This document shows, piece after piece, positions 8,316 to 15,850 of a stretch of 64,000 nucleotides of DNA. The DNA lies in assembly GCF_002355955.1 (NCBI RefSeq), contig NZ_AP017368.1:620001-684000 (forward strand). Reading direction: 5' to 3'. The position numbers were made by a program, and so were the translations under genes. Numbering within the stretch: position 1 is the first letter of the stretch; each line of letters begins with the position of its first letter. The DNA comes from Candidatus Desulfovibrio trichonymphae. GTDB lineage: Bacteria; Desulfobacterota; Desulfovibrionia; Desulfovibrionales; Desulfovibrionaceae. The notes beneath the pieces are model-generated. The model did no database searches, was not told where the DNA came from, and saw only the letters and a program-made list of their open reading frames with translations.

Positions 8316-8445
8316 GTGCCGCGCGGTCAAGGCAAACAGGATGGACGGAAGGTGAAACTCTCCGGCCGAAACCGGCTTTACTTCGGCATTTCTCTTTTTT
8401 ATTGTCTTTTATACACCCTTCCCCGACCTCACACAAGGAAGATCA

Positions 8446-8811
8446 ATGAACAAAAATCCGGCAAAAATCCGTTATATTTACAGCACGGCCTCCGACACGC
8501 GCTTGCAGACGGCGCACGGCATATGGGGAGGCATCAATGCCCAGGGTGAAATTGAAATAAATTTTTATCATGAAAGCGACGCCTTGCCCGCTTTTTCCGA
8601 GCAACTGGTAACGCCGGACGGATCCATCGGCCATGAAATCACCCCGGAAGAGGAAGAACAGCGTGCAGTCAACCGCCATGTGCATTCACGCGTTCTGCTC
8701 AATTATCATACAGCGTGCGCGTTGCGGGAGTGGCTTGAAGAGCAGATAAATGCCCTGGAAGAGGAAGACGCGCCCGCCGTGTACGGTTCTGATTCATCTG
8801 TGGCGCAGTAA
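8446..8811 (+). CDS. Conserved hypothetical protein (121 residues)
   Basis: This acidic protein begins MNKNPAKIRYIYSTASDTRL, contains TAHGIWGGINAQGEIEINFYH, and ends in a Glu-rich helical segment (EWLEEQINALEEEDAP). The ATG at 8446 has AAGGAAG upstream. The strand-turn pattern IYS...HG.WGG...GEIEINFYHE somewhat resembles DUF3467-type proteins, but I am not sure of that. It ends 8 bp before miaB and probably shares its transcript. No signal peptide or membrane segment is present. Confidence 0.6.
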   Translation: MNKNPAKIRYIYSTASDTRLQTAHGIWGGINAQGEIEINFYHESDALPAFSEQLVTPDGSIGHEITPEEEEQRAVNRHVHSRVLLNYHTACALREWLEEQINALEEEDAPAVYGSDSSVAQ

Positions 8812-8819
8812 CAGTATCT

Positions 8820-10169
8820 GTGATTGAAAAAAGCTTTCATATCATAACCTTCGGGTGCCAGATGAACGCGAACGACTCACACTGGCTCGCGCGCCGTCTC
8901 GTTGCGCGCGGTTTTGTGGAAGCACCGCTGGAAACCGCGCGGGCAGTGCTGCTCAACACCTGCTCTGTGCGCGAAAAACCGGAACACAAAGTCGCCGCCA
9001 CGCTTGAACGTGTGCGCAGCCTCACAGGCGGCAACCCGGACGTTCTGGTGGGGGTGCTTGGCTGTGTGGCCCAGCAATATGGCTCAACTTTTTTTACCGC
9101 GCAAAGTCAAGTGCGCCTTATAGCGGGCAGCGACGGCATAAGCGGCGCGCCGGAGGCTGTTGAACGCCTGCTGGCAGAGCCCGGTCTGCGTCTTTCACTG
9201 CTTGATTTCACAAGCCGCTATATCGAACGCGAACCGGTGCACGGCGGCGCGTCCGCTCCGGTCGCATATGTGAACATCATGCAGGGCTGCGACAATTTTT
9301 GCGCCTACTGCATCGTGCCGTTTACCCGCGGACGCCAGAAATCGCGCTGCGCCGCGCCCATACTTGACGAATGCCGGGCGCGGCTTGACGAAGGAACGAG
9401 AGAACTTGTGCTTTTGGGGCAGAACGTCAACGCGTTCGGGCGGGACAAAAGCGGCGACGGCACCCCATTTGCCGCGCTGCTCGCGCGGGTGGCTGCGCTG
9501 CCCGGCATCAAACGCTTGCGCTACCTGACCTCTCACCCCAAAGATATGCGGCCGGAAGACGTGGCGGCCTTCGCAGTTCTGACGCCGCTGTGCCCGCATC
9601 TGCATTTGCCGCTGCAGTCCGGTTCAGACACGATTCTCGCGCGTATGGGACGCAAATACAACAGCCGTGACTTCCTCAACATCGTTGCCTCATTACATGC
9701 TGCACGTCCGGACATGACGCTTTCCACAGATATTATTGTGGGTTTTCCCGGCGAGAATGAAGACGATTTTCAGGCCACGCTCGCCATGATGGATGCCTGT
9801 AACTTCATCTCCTCTTTTTCCTTCTGCTATTCAGATCGCCCCGGCGCGCGGGCAGCGCTTTTCCCGAACAAAACTGCGCCTGAAATCAAGCGGGACCGAC
9901 TGCTGCGTCTGCAGGCCATGCAGGAAAACCTGAGCCGCCGCTGGCTGCAGGGACGTATCGGCGAAGAAACATGCCTGCTTGTCGAAGGGAAAAGCCGCAG
10001 ACAAACCGTATCCGGGCAAACAAGCTGGCAAGGGCGTGACCCTTACGGCGCGCTGGTGCACGTTGCCCTGCCCGCAGGCGCGGACCATACAGGGCGCATG
10101 GCGCCCGTGCGGATAACGGAGGCGAAGAATCGCACCCTCACAGGCCGTCTGGCGGGTGATTTATGGTAG
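8820..10169 (+). CDS. miaB: tRNA-2-methylthio-N6-dimethylallyladenosine synthase MiaB
   Basis: This 449-residue methylthiotransferase thiomethylates position 37 of tRNAs that read UNN codons. The N-terminal UPF0004 domain has the three cluster cysteines (ITFGCQMN, LNTCSVREK, LGCVAQ). The radical-SAM domain carries CDNFCAYCIVPFTRG (CxxxCxxC), and a C-terminal TRAM domain follows (about 375-445). The SVREKPEHK signature separates MiaB from RimO. The start is GTG at 8820 without a clear Shine-Dalgarno, consistent with coupling to the gene 8 bp upstream. Its stop codon overlaps the start of a decayed DUF151 gene. Confidence 0.96.
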   Translation: MIEKSFHIITFGCQMNANDSHWLARRLVARGFVEAPLETARAVLLNTCSVREKPEHKVAATLERVRSLTGGNPDVLVGVLGCVAQQYGSTFFTAQSQVRLIAGSDGISGAPEAVERLLAEPGLRLSLLDFTSRYIEREPVHGGASAPVAYVNIMQGCDNFCAYCIVPFTRGRQKSRCAAPILDECRARLDEGTRELVLLGQNVNAFGRDKSGDGTPFAALLARVAALPGIKRLRYLTSHPKDMRPEDVAAFAVLTPLCPHLHLPLQSGSDTILARMGRKYNSRDFLNIVASLHAARPDMTLSTDIIVGFPGENEDDFQATLAMMDACNFISSFSFCYSDRPGARAALFPNKTAPEIKRDRLLRLQAMQENLSRRWLQGRIGEETCLLVEGKSRRQTVSGQTSWQGRDPYGALVHVALPAGADHTGRMAPVRITEAKNRTLTGRLAGDLW

Positions 10170-10295
10170 AAATCCTCCTGCTTGGCCTTGACCGTTGACG
10201 AACAGACAAAAAACCCGGTTGTAATTATGCGGGGAACGGAAGACGACGCCAAGATGCTGCGTTCGCTGGATCCTGTTTCCCGACGCAATATGTAA
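10163..10295 (+). pseudogene. Frameshifted, truncated DUF151 (bifunctional nuclease) gene
   Basis: The ATG at 10163 overlaps the miaB stop and reads MVEILLLGLDR, then TGA. Removing one base near 10190 gives MVEILLLGLTVDEQTKNPVV and then IMRG, the start of DUF151 bifunctional-nuclease-like proteins (V-F-G-L-x-L-D-x-x-x-x-P-V-V-I pattern). The frame ends at 10295 after 35 more codons, without the downstream LPIWIGxxEA motif. It is therefore a frameshifted and shortened remnant of a gene that was once coupled to miaB. The family call rests on recalled motifs. Confidence 0.55.
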
Positions 10296-10309
10296 TATTG
10301 GAGAGGCAT

Positions 10310-11422
10310 ATGCGTGTCGCCGTTGTACATTACTGGCTTGTGGGCATGCGTGGCGGTGAAAAGGTGCTTGAGGCCATCCTTGACCTTTTCCCTGAAGCGG
10401 ATATTTTTACACATGTCTATGTGCCCGACGCCGTTTCTCCGACCATACGCAAACACAAGGTGACAACCAGTTTTATACAGAAGTTGCCGTTTGCGGCCAC
10501 TGCTTACCCAAAATACCTGCCGCTCATGCCGCTGGCTCTGGAACAGCTTGATTTACGGGGCTATGACCTTGTCATCAGCTCGGAATCCGGCCCGGCCAAG
10601 GGAGTACTGACAGGGACGGACACAGTACATATCTGCTATTGCCACACCCCTATGCGCTATCTCTGGGATTGCTATCAGCACTATCTGGAAAAAGCGGGGA
10701 CGGTAAGCCGGCTGGCCCTGCGCCTGTTCTCCCCATATCTGCGCATGTGGGACGCGCTCACCGCTCAGAGGGTGGATTTTTTTGCGGCGAATTCGCATAA
10801 CGCAGTACGCCGGATTGCCAAACATTACCGCCGGACGGCTGAAATTATTTACCCGCCTGTGGATGTGCGGGCCTTTGCGCCAAAAAAGGGAGATTACCCG
10901 GCACCTGAAGGCTATTATTTATATGTTGGCCGGCTTGTAGCGTATAAACGGGCGGATCTGGCAATACAAAGCTGTAATCAGCTTGCCAGAAAGCTCATAA
11001 TCATCGGCGACGGGCCGGAGCACAAAGCACTCAAATCCATTGCCGGGCCGACAGTGACATTTCTCGGGAAACAGGACGAGGCATCCCTGTGTCGCCACAT
11101 GCAGCGCTGCAACGCCCTGTTGTTTCCAGGCGAGGAAGATTTCGGAATCATACCCGTTGAAGCCCTGGCGGCAGGCCGCCCTGTTATTGCTTTCGGCGCG
11201 GGCGGCGCGCTGGAGACCATTCAGCACGGGAAAACAGGCTTACTGTTTTCTGAACAGACATCATCTGCCTTATGCGCTGCGATAGAAGAATTTGAAAACG
11301 GACGGCATGTTTTTGAACCGGACAGGCTTACCTTGGAGGCAGAACGCTTTTCCCGCAATAAATTTCAGGACAGTTTCAAGAGATTTCTGGAAGAATGCCT
11401 GAATAAAAAAAATCAGGCATAG
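10310..11422 (+). CDS. Family 4 glycosyltransferase (WbaZ-like)
   Basis: This 370-residue GT-B enzyme has an N-terminal acceptor domain with VAVVHYWLVGMRGGEKV. The donor domain shows LYVGRLVAYKRADLAIQS, IIGDGPEHKAL and the nucleotide-sugar signature FPGEEDFGIIPVEALAAG (E-x7-E type). The HICYCHTPMRYLWD stretch is typical of WbaZ-type mannosyltransferases. The ATG at 10310 is chosen because TTGGAGAGGCAT gives a good ribosome site. It probably adds a sugar to LPS or another envelope glycan. It stands alone between miaB and a convergent mprF-like gene, so donor and acceptor cannot be inferred. Confidence 0.88.
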   Translation: MRVAVVHYWLVGMRGGEKVLEAILDLFPEADIFTHVYVPDAVSPTIRKHKVTTSFIQKLPFAATAYPKYLPLMPLALEQLDLRGYDLVISSESGPAKGVLTGTDTVHICYCHTPMRYLWDCYQHYLEKAGTVSRLALRLFSPYLRMWDALTAQRVDFFAANSHNAVRRIAKHYRRTAEIIYPPVDVRAFAPKKGDYPAPEGYYLYVGRLVAYKRADLAIQSCNQLARKLIIIGDGPEHKALKSIAGPTVTFLGKQDEASLCRHMQRCNALLFPGEEDFGIIPVEALAAGRPVIAFGAGGALETIQHGKTGLLFSEQTSSALCAAIEEFENGRHVFEPDRLTLEAERFSRNKFQDSFKRFLEECLNKKNQA

Positions 11423-11571
11423 AAGCCCGCAAAACAGACTGCGTTTCCAAGATGTTTTTGCGGTGACTGCTTGCCGTAATTCTGTCATTAGTAAAGCAAA
11501 CAGCAAAAAATTTGAACCATTATGGTGTGTACGGCCGCCGTGTTACAATAAAAGAGCGGACAGACCGGATG

Positions 11572-13122
11572 TTATTGCAAGGCGCCGCGCCTGCCCCGGC
11601 GGCGGATCGCGCGCCATGCCCAGCAGAACGGCAGCGCCGCCGCGATGCCGACATAGGCGCGGAAAACGCGCGACGCGTTGAGCGGGTGTTCAAATCCCCA
11701 GCTGGCGATTTTGTCCCAGGCCGGATGATAAATGCACCAACCCAGCAAAAAAACCGCGCCCAGCGCGCCCAGCGCGCCGACCAGCCAATAAACGGGGAGA
11801 GGTTCTTCCCAAAAAAAGGAAGAACAGTAAAAACGTCGCCGCGCCAGACAAACGGCCAGCAGAACCACACTAACCATCAGGGCCGCTTCCCAAGACAGGC
11901 CTTTGAGCACAGCCCCCAACATGCCCAGCCCCAGCAAAACGGCCGCCAGCGTATAAGCTCCGGTCTGCCTCCGTTCCAGACCGCAGGAGACGAAAAGCAG
12001 GGCAGCTCCGGACAAGGCGCAGACAAAATGCGCCGCGTCCGGCACAAACGCGGGAAACACGGCCTTCAGACGTGCCACGTTGCCGGGCAACGCGGGCAGC
12101 GTGGCTGAAACGAGCAGAATAACTCCGCCGATAAAGGCGGCATGGGCCGCGATGGAATGCGACAACACAGAGAAGCGGCGGCCGGCCTCGCGCAAGACGC
12201 CACGGGCCTGCCGCGCCTCGTACACGGCCAGCAGCACGGCGGCCGCCAAAAGGGGAATGATGTAATATACAAGCCGGAACACAAGCACGGCGGCAAAAAC
12301 AACCTGCTCATGCACGGTGTGCGTGAGGTGCAGAATAACCAGCTCAAACACCCCCACGCCGCCGGGAACATGCGTGAGAACCACAGCTATCTGGGCCATG
12401 AGATAGCCCGGCAGAAAGTCCAGAAAGCTCACGCCGATACTGTCCGGCAGCAGCACATACATACAGGACGCGGCGACAATAATGTCCACCCCCGCCACAA
12501 CAACCTGAGCCGCAGCGATGCGCGGCGCGGGAAAAACAAATTCCCTGCCGAAGACATGCAGTGGTTTGCGCATGGCGCCACAGAGCGCCAGATACGAACA
12601 GGCGAACAAAAAGAGTATCAGCCCGAGGACGCGCACGTCGGAAATGGGCATTTTCGCCAGCAGTTCTTCAGGAATAATGGGCGGCGCGAACATAAAAATG
12701 GCGCCGCACAGCCCGAGCGCACCCACCCAGAACGTCACGGCCAGCATGAGCACCAGACGCACAATCTCCGCCAGCGTGAAGCCCCAGGCCGAATAGAAAC
12801 GCCAGCGCACGGTTGTGCCCCCCAGCAGCGCGCCGAAATTGTAGCTGACGGCCTGCCCGACAAAGGAAACCAGTCCCACGTGCGGCAAGGGCAATTTTTT
12901 GCAGATGGCTTTGAGCGCCAACCAGTCATAGCCCACCAAAATCAGATAATTGACAATCATGAGCAAAAACGACAAGCCGACGCGCGCGTAAGAAATGCTG
13001 CTCAAACTCGCGCGTATCTGGGCTATGCTGTAAGCCTTGAGCTTATGATGCAGCAGATACGCTGCCAGCAAAAAAATAGCGGCAACCAGCGCCGAACCAA
13101 GATAACGCAGATATTTTTTCAT
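11572..13122 (-). CDS. MprF/YbhN-type membrane flippase domain, truncated before the synthase domain
   Basis: This 516-residue polytopic protein has about 13-14 hydrophobic segments. It matches the lysylphosphatidylglycerol synthetase TM region (UPF0104): SYNFGALLGGTTVRWRFYS, LTHVPGGVGVFE and YYIIPLLAA are family motifs. A second membrane block ends with a HPLNASRVFRAYVG segment, which in full-length MprF proteins leads into the cytosolic DUF2156 aminoacyl-lipid synthase domain. Here the frame stops after RAIRRRGRRGALQ, so that domain is absent. The ATG at 13122 is preferred over the upstream one at 13188. It may act as a flippase alone or be decaying. Confidence 0.75.
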   Translation of the reverse strand: MKKYLRYLGSALVAAIFLLAAYLLHHKLKAYSIAQIRASLSSISYARVGLSFLLMIVNYLILVGYDWLALKAICKKLPLPHVGLVSFVGQAVSYNFGALLGGTTVRWRFYSAWGFTLAEIVRLVLMLAVTFWVGALGLCGAIFMFAPPIIPEELLAKMPISDVRVLGLILFLFACSYLALCGAMRKPLHVFGREFVFPAPRIAAAQVVVAGVDIIVAASCMYVLLPDSIGVSFLDFLPGYLMAQIAVVLTHVPGGVGVFELVILHLTHTVHEQVVFAAVLVFRLVYYIIPLLAAAVLLAVYEARQARGVLREAGRRFSVLSHSIAAHAAFIGGVILLVSATLPALPGNVARLKAVFPAFVPDAAHFVCALSGAALLFVSCGLERRQTGAYTLAAVLLGLGMLGAVLKGLSWEAALMVSVVLLAVCLARRRFYCSSFFWEEPLPVYWLVGALGALGAVFLLGWCIYHPAWDKIASWGFEHPLNASRVFRAYVGIAAALPFCWAWRAIRRRGRRGALQ

Positions 13123-13267
13123 GGTCTCAAGAACGCGTTGTCCTAACAGCACAGAGAATTTTTCAGGACTTGACCGAAAAGAAGGCAATGGCTAGTTTAT
13201 ACAGACGACTGCGCAAGCGTCGCCAAACAGAAAAAACGGAATCCGGCAAATCCCGCGTTCCGCCGCC

Positions 13268-13292
13268 CATAATCCACCACGGGTGGATTATG
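13268..13292 (+). terminator. Leader hairpin (attenuator-like) upstream of greA
   Basis: A perfect 11-bp stem CATAATCCACC / GGTGGATTATG with a 3-nt loop is followed by ATTTTTAT. It lies 24 nt upstream of the greA ATG, and no gene upstream on this strand needs a terminator. A weak possible promoter is TTGACC (13170) with TAGTTT (13193), 17 bp apart. Confidence 0.6.
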
Positions 13293-13315
13293 ATTTTTAT
13301 ATTGTGAGGTCAGAC

Positions 13316-13807
13316 ATGTCAAACATTCCCATTTCCACCCAGGGCTATAAAAAACTGGAAGAGGAACTCGCTCGTCTGAAAAACGAACGGCCCGCCATTA
13401 TCCAGGCCATCAGGGAGGCGCGGGAAGAAGGAGACTTGCGCGAAAACGCCGGCTACGACGCCGCGCGCGAACGTCAGGGCATGGCTGAAGCGCGCATCAA
13501 ATACATTGAGTCGCGCCTCGCGCTTTATCAGGTGATTGATCTGGACAGGCTTTCCGGCGACAAGGTGATTTTCGGCGCCACAGTGGAAGTGGAAGACATC
13601 GACAGCGGCGGGCGCAAAACCTTTACCATTCTTGGCCCGGACGAAGCCGCGCCGACAAAGGGTTCCATTTCCCTTCTCTCGCCTGTGGGCCAAGCGCTTC
13701 TCGGCAGGGAGGCGGGCGATGAAGTGACGGTGGATATTCCGCGCGGACGCGTTACCTATGAAATACTTTCCGTCAGCTTTGAAGGAAGCTCCGGCCTTCA
13801 GCCATGA
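13316..13807 (+). CDS. greA: Transcription elongation factor GreA
   Basis: This 163-residue protein rescues backtracked RNA polymerase by stimulating transcript cleavage. The N-terminal coiled coil (LEEELARLKNERPAIIQAI) carries the tip motif GDLRENAGYDAARE, with the acidic residues that reach the polymerase active site. The C-terminal FKBP-like domain includes SPVGQALLGREAGDEV and a final GRVTYEILSV. The ATG at 13316 is chosen over an upstream in-frame ATG because GAGGT precedes it and MSNIPISTQGYKKL is the family N-terminus. The 3' end overlaps the next gene by 4 bp (ATGA). Confidence 0.96.
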   Translation: MSNIPISTQGYKKLEEELARLKNERPAIIQAIREAREEGDLRENAGYDAARERQGMAEARIKYIESRLALYQVIDLDRLSGDKVIFGATVEVEDIDSGGRKTFTILGPDEAAPTKGSISLLSPVGQALLGREAGDEVTVDIPRGRVTYEILSVSFEGSSGLQP

Positions 13808-14916
13808 CGACACTGCTGCCGCGCTTTTTTTATCTGACTGCCGCGCTGGCCTGGTACCTGCTGCTCTGGCGTCACCCGATAGCCATCTTTCTGGCCGGCT
13901 GCTTTGCCTGCCTGACCCAGCCGCTTTACCGCAGGCTCAGACACAACATGCGCGTTCGACGAAAATGCCGACAGCACACAGCCGTTCAGCGCAAACTGCG
14001 CCTGCCTCGCTTTTTGTCAGACCATGCGCCGATTTACGTCTATACGGTCGCCCTGCTTGCCGCTGTCTTCACGCCGCTGGCCACCCTCATTTTGCTGGTT
14101 TCGCCCCAAGCGGGCGCCGGCCTTGCCCGCCTGCGCGAGCTGAAGGCCAACAATTTTCAGCTCCCTGCGGAGTGGGTGAACCAATTGCAGCAGGTGCGGA
14201 CGTATCTTGGGGAATACCCGCGCCTTGAAAAAATGGTTTACGATTTTTTCCGTAATCTGGACACGCTGTTGAGCGATACGGTGAGCCTGCTCTTCAGCCG
14301 GGGGTTTGACGTACTTGACGTACTGGGCGGCACTATGGATGTGCTCTGGAGCCTCTTTCTCTTTTTCACGCTCACAGTGCTCTTTACCGTGTATTCCCGG
14401 CGCATCCGCAAGATAACAGGCCGTATATTCCATTGGCCGCAGGCGCTGCTGCGGCGTTTTACAGCCGCCATCCACCGCGCCCTGCGCGCGGTGATGCTCG
14501 GCATCGCGCTGGTGGCGATGATTCAGGGTTTGCTCTGCGGCATCGCTTTTGCCGCCGCAGGCTTCAAGCAGCCCGCGTTCTGGGGCATGCTCACCACGTT
14601 CACCGCACCCCTTCCCGTGGTAGGCACAGCGATCGTGTGGCTGCCGCTCAGCCTTTCCCTGTGGTTTACCGGCAAAACGGTAGCCGCCGTCGGTCTTGCC
14701 CTGTGGGGCGCGCTGGCTGTGGCGACGGTGGACAACCTGCTGCGCCCCCTCTTTTTGCGTCAGGGCATTCATGCGCCGTTTTTTGTGCTTATCACCGCCA
14801 TATTGTGCGGGCTGACGGGATTCGGCCCTGTCGGCCTGATTGTCGGCCCCGTTTTGCTAGCCTTCGCCATTCAAGCTGTGGAAGAAGGCAACCGTTTTTA
14901 CAGACAGCGCGACTGA
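13804..14916 (+). CDS. AI-2E/PerM family membrane permease
   Basis: This 370-residue protein has about eight transmembrane segments and the family's pattern: an N-terminal pair, a long loop (about 100-180) and a conserved C-terminal block. FTAPLPVVGTAIVWLPLSLSL, VDNLLRPLFLRQG and TGFGPVGLIVGPV match AI-2E (PerM/TqsA) proteins. Members export diverse small molecules or act as antiporters, and the substrate cannot be predicted. It is coupled to greA by a 4-bp overlap and to the carboxypeptidase gene by TGATG. A basic insert (RVRRKCRQHTAVQRKLR) near residue 52 is unusual. Confidence 0.88.
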   Translation: MTTLLPRFFYLTAALAWYLLLWRHPIAIFLAGCFACLTQPLYRRLRHNMRVRRKCRQHTAVQRKLRLPRFLSDHAPIYVYTVALLAAVFTPLATLILLVSPQAGAGLARLRELKANNFQLPAEWVNQLQQVRTYLGEYPRLEKMVYDFFRNLDTLLSDTVSLLFSRGFDVLDVLGGTMDVLWSLFLFFTLTVLFTVYSRRIRKITGRIFHWPQALLRRFTAAIHRALRAVMLGIALVAMIQGLLCGIAFAAAGFKQPAFWGMLTTFTAPLPVVGTAIVWLPLSLSLWFTGKTVAAVGLALWGALAVATVDNLLRPLFLRQGIHAPFFVLITAILCGLTGFGPVGLIVGPVLLAFAIQAVEEGNRFYRQRD

Positions 14917-15737
14917 TGCCCCTGCCCATCCGCTGCCGCGCCGGCCTGCTCTGCCTTGTTTTTTCCCTCGTTCTCCCTGCCGCAGCGCGGGCGGCACTGC
15001 CCGTGCGCGCCGCCATAGTGCTCAATATGAACACAGGGCGCGTGCTGCATGAGTACAACGCCGACCTCGTCGTTCCCCCTGCGTCGCTGACCAAGGTCAT
15101 GACCATGTTTCTCTGCCTCGACGCGGTCAAAGCGGGCTGGCTTTCACTGAACAAAAAAATCAAAATCAGCCGGCTTGCCGTCGCCGCTGGCGGCTCGTCC
15201 ATGCACTTGCGCGCCGACGAAAGCGTACCCCTTGCGACTCTGCTCACAGGCATGGCCGTGACATCGGGCAACGACGCGGCCACGACCATCGCCCTGTGCG
15301 TCGCCCGCGGCAATATGCCGAAATTTGTCGCTTCAATGAATCGCAAAGCCCGCGCGCTCGGCATGCGCCGCACAATGTTTCAAAACCCCACAGGCCTGCC
15401 CGCCGGCGCCCAAAAAACTTCAGCCCGCGACATGGCGCTGCTGGCGCAGACGTATCTGGGCACCCACCCGACAGCCGGAAGGTTTCACAGCACGCCCGTA
15501 TTCGCGCATAACGGCCTCACCATGCAGAACACAAACGCGCTGCTCGGCGTCGTGCCCGGCGTCAACGGCCTGAAAACCGGCTTTACCGTTGCCTCCGGCT
15601 ATAACATCATTGTAACGGCCGTTCGTGGAAAAACGCGTCTGCTGGCCGTTGTGCTGGGCGGCAGGAGCAGGGCGGCGCGCGATGAGACCGCACGCCGCCT
15701 CATTGAGGACGGATTCAGTCGCACATCCGCCAAATAA
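14916..15737 (+). CDS. D-alanyl-D-alanine carboxypeptidase (peptidase S11, DacA/DacF type)
   Basis: This 273-residue penicillin-binding protein trims the terminal D-Ala of peptidoglycan pentapeptides in the periplasm. A signal peptide covers residues 1-25 (ending ARAAL). The three active-site motifs are intact: SLTK (SxxK), SGN (SxN) and KTGFT (KTG). It is shorter than PBP5-type enzymes and lacks the C-terminal beta domain and amphipathic anchor, so it is probably soluble in the periplasm. The ATG at 14916 overlaps the upstream stop codon. A strong hairpin follows at 15783-15829. Confidence 0.92.
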   Translation: MPLPIRCRAGLLCLVFSLVLPAAARAALPVRAAIVLNMNTGRVLHEYNADLVVPPASLTKVMTMFLCLDAVKAGWLSLNKKIKISRLAVAAGGSSMHLRADESVPLATLLTGMAVTSGNDAATTIALCVARGNMPKFVASMNRKARALGMRRTMFQNPTGLPAGAQKTSARDMALLAQTYLGTHPTAGRFHSTPVFAHNGLTMQNTNALLGVVPGVNGLKTGFTVASGYNIIVTAVRGKTRLLAVVLGGRSRAARDETARRLIEDGFSRTSAK

Positions 15738-15782
15738 TCTTGCATGTTCAGGCCGTCCCGTATTGCAGTTGAGGCGCAAAAC

Positions 15783-15829
15783 AGATGCGGCGCGGGCCGT
15801 CCCGTAAGGGCCGACACCGCGCCGCATCT
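15783..15829 (-). terminator. Intrinsic terminator of the autotransporter gene
   Basis: A 12-bp stem AGATGCGGCGCG / CGCGCCGCATCT encloses a small GGCC-based stem. On the minus strand TGTTTTG follows, giving a U-run directly downstream of the autotransporter stop codon. On the plus strand no T-run follows, but the hairpin may still slow readthrough from the carboxypeptidase gene. Confidence 0.75.
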
Positions 15830-15850
15830 GGTGACGTTGGCGGTTAACGC

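Noticed and set aside
11427-11463. CCGCAAAA / TTTTGCGG stem after the glycosyltransferase gene as a terminator
   Set aside because: The loop is 21 nt and no U-run follows; too weak to call.
12142-13146. 334-codon open frame opposite the MprF-like gene
   Set aside because: Antisense to a membrane protein with clear family motifs; low-complexity, Gln- and His-rich content is typical of a shadow frame.
15783-15829. Hairpin as terminator of the plus-strand carboxypeptidase gene
   Set aside because: No T-run follows on the plus strand, while the minus strand has TGTTTTG, so it is assigned to the autotransporter; a bidirectional effect is only possible.
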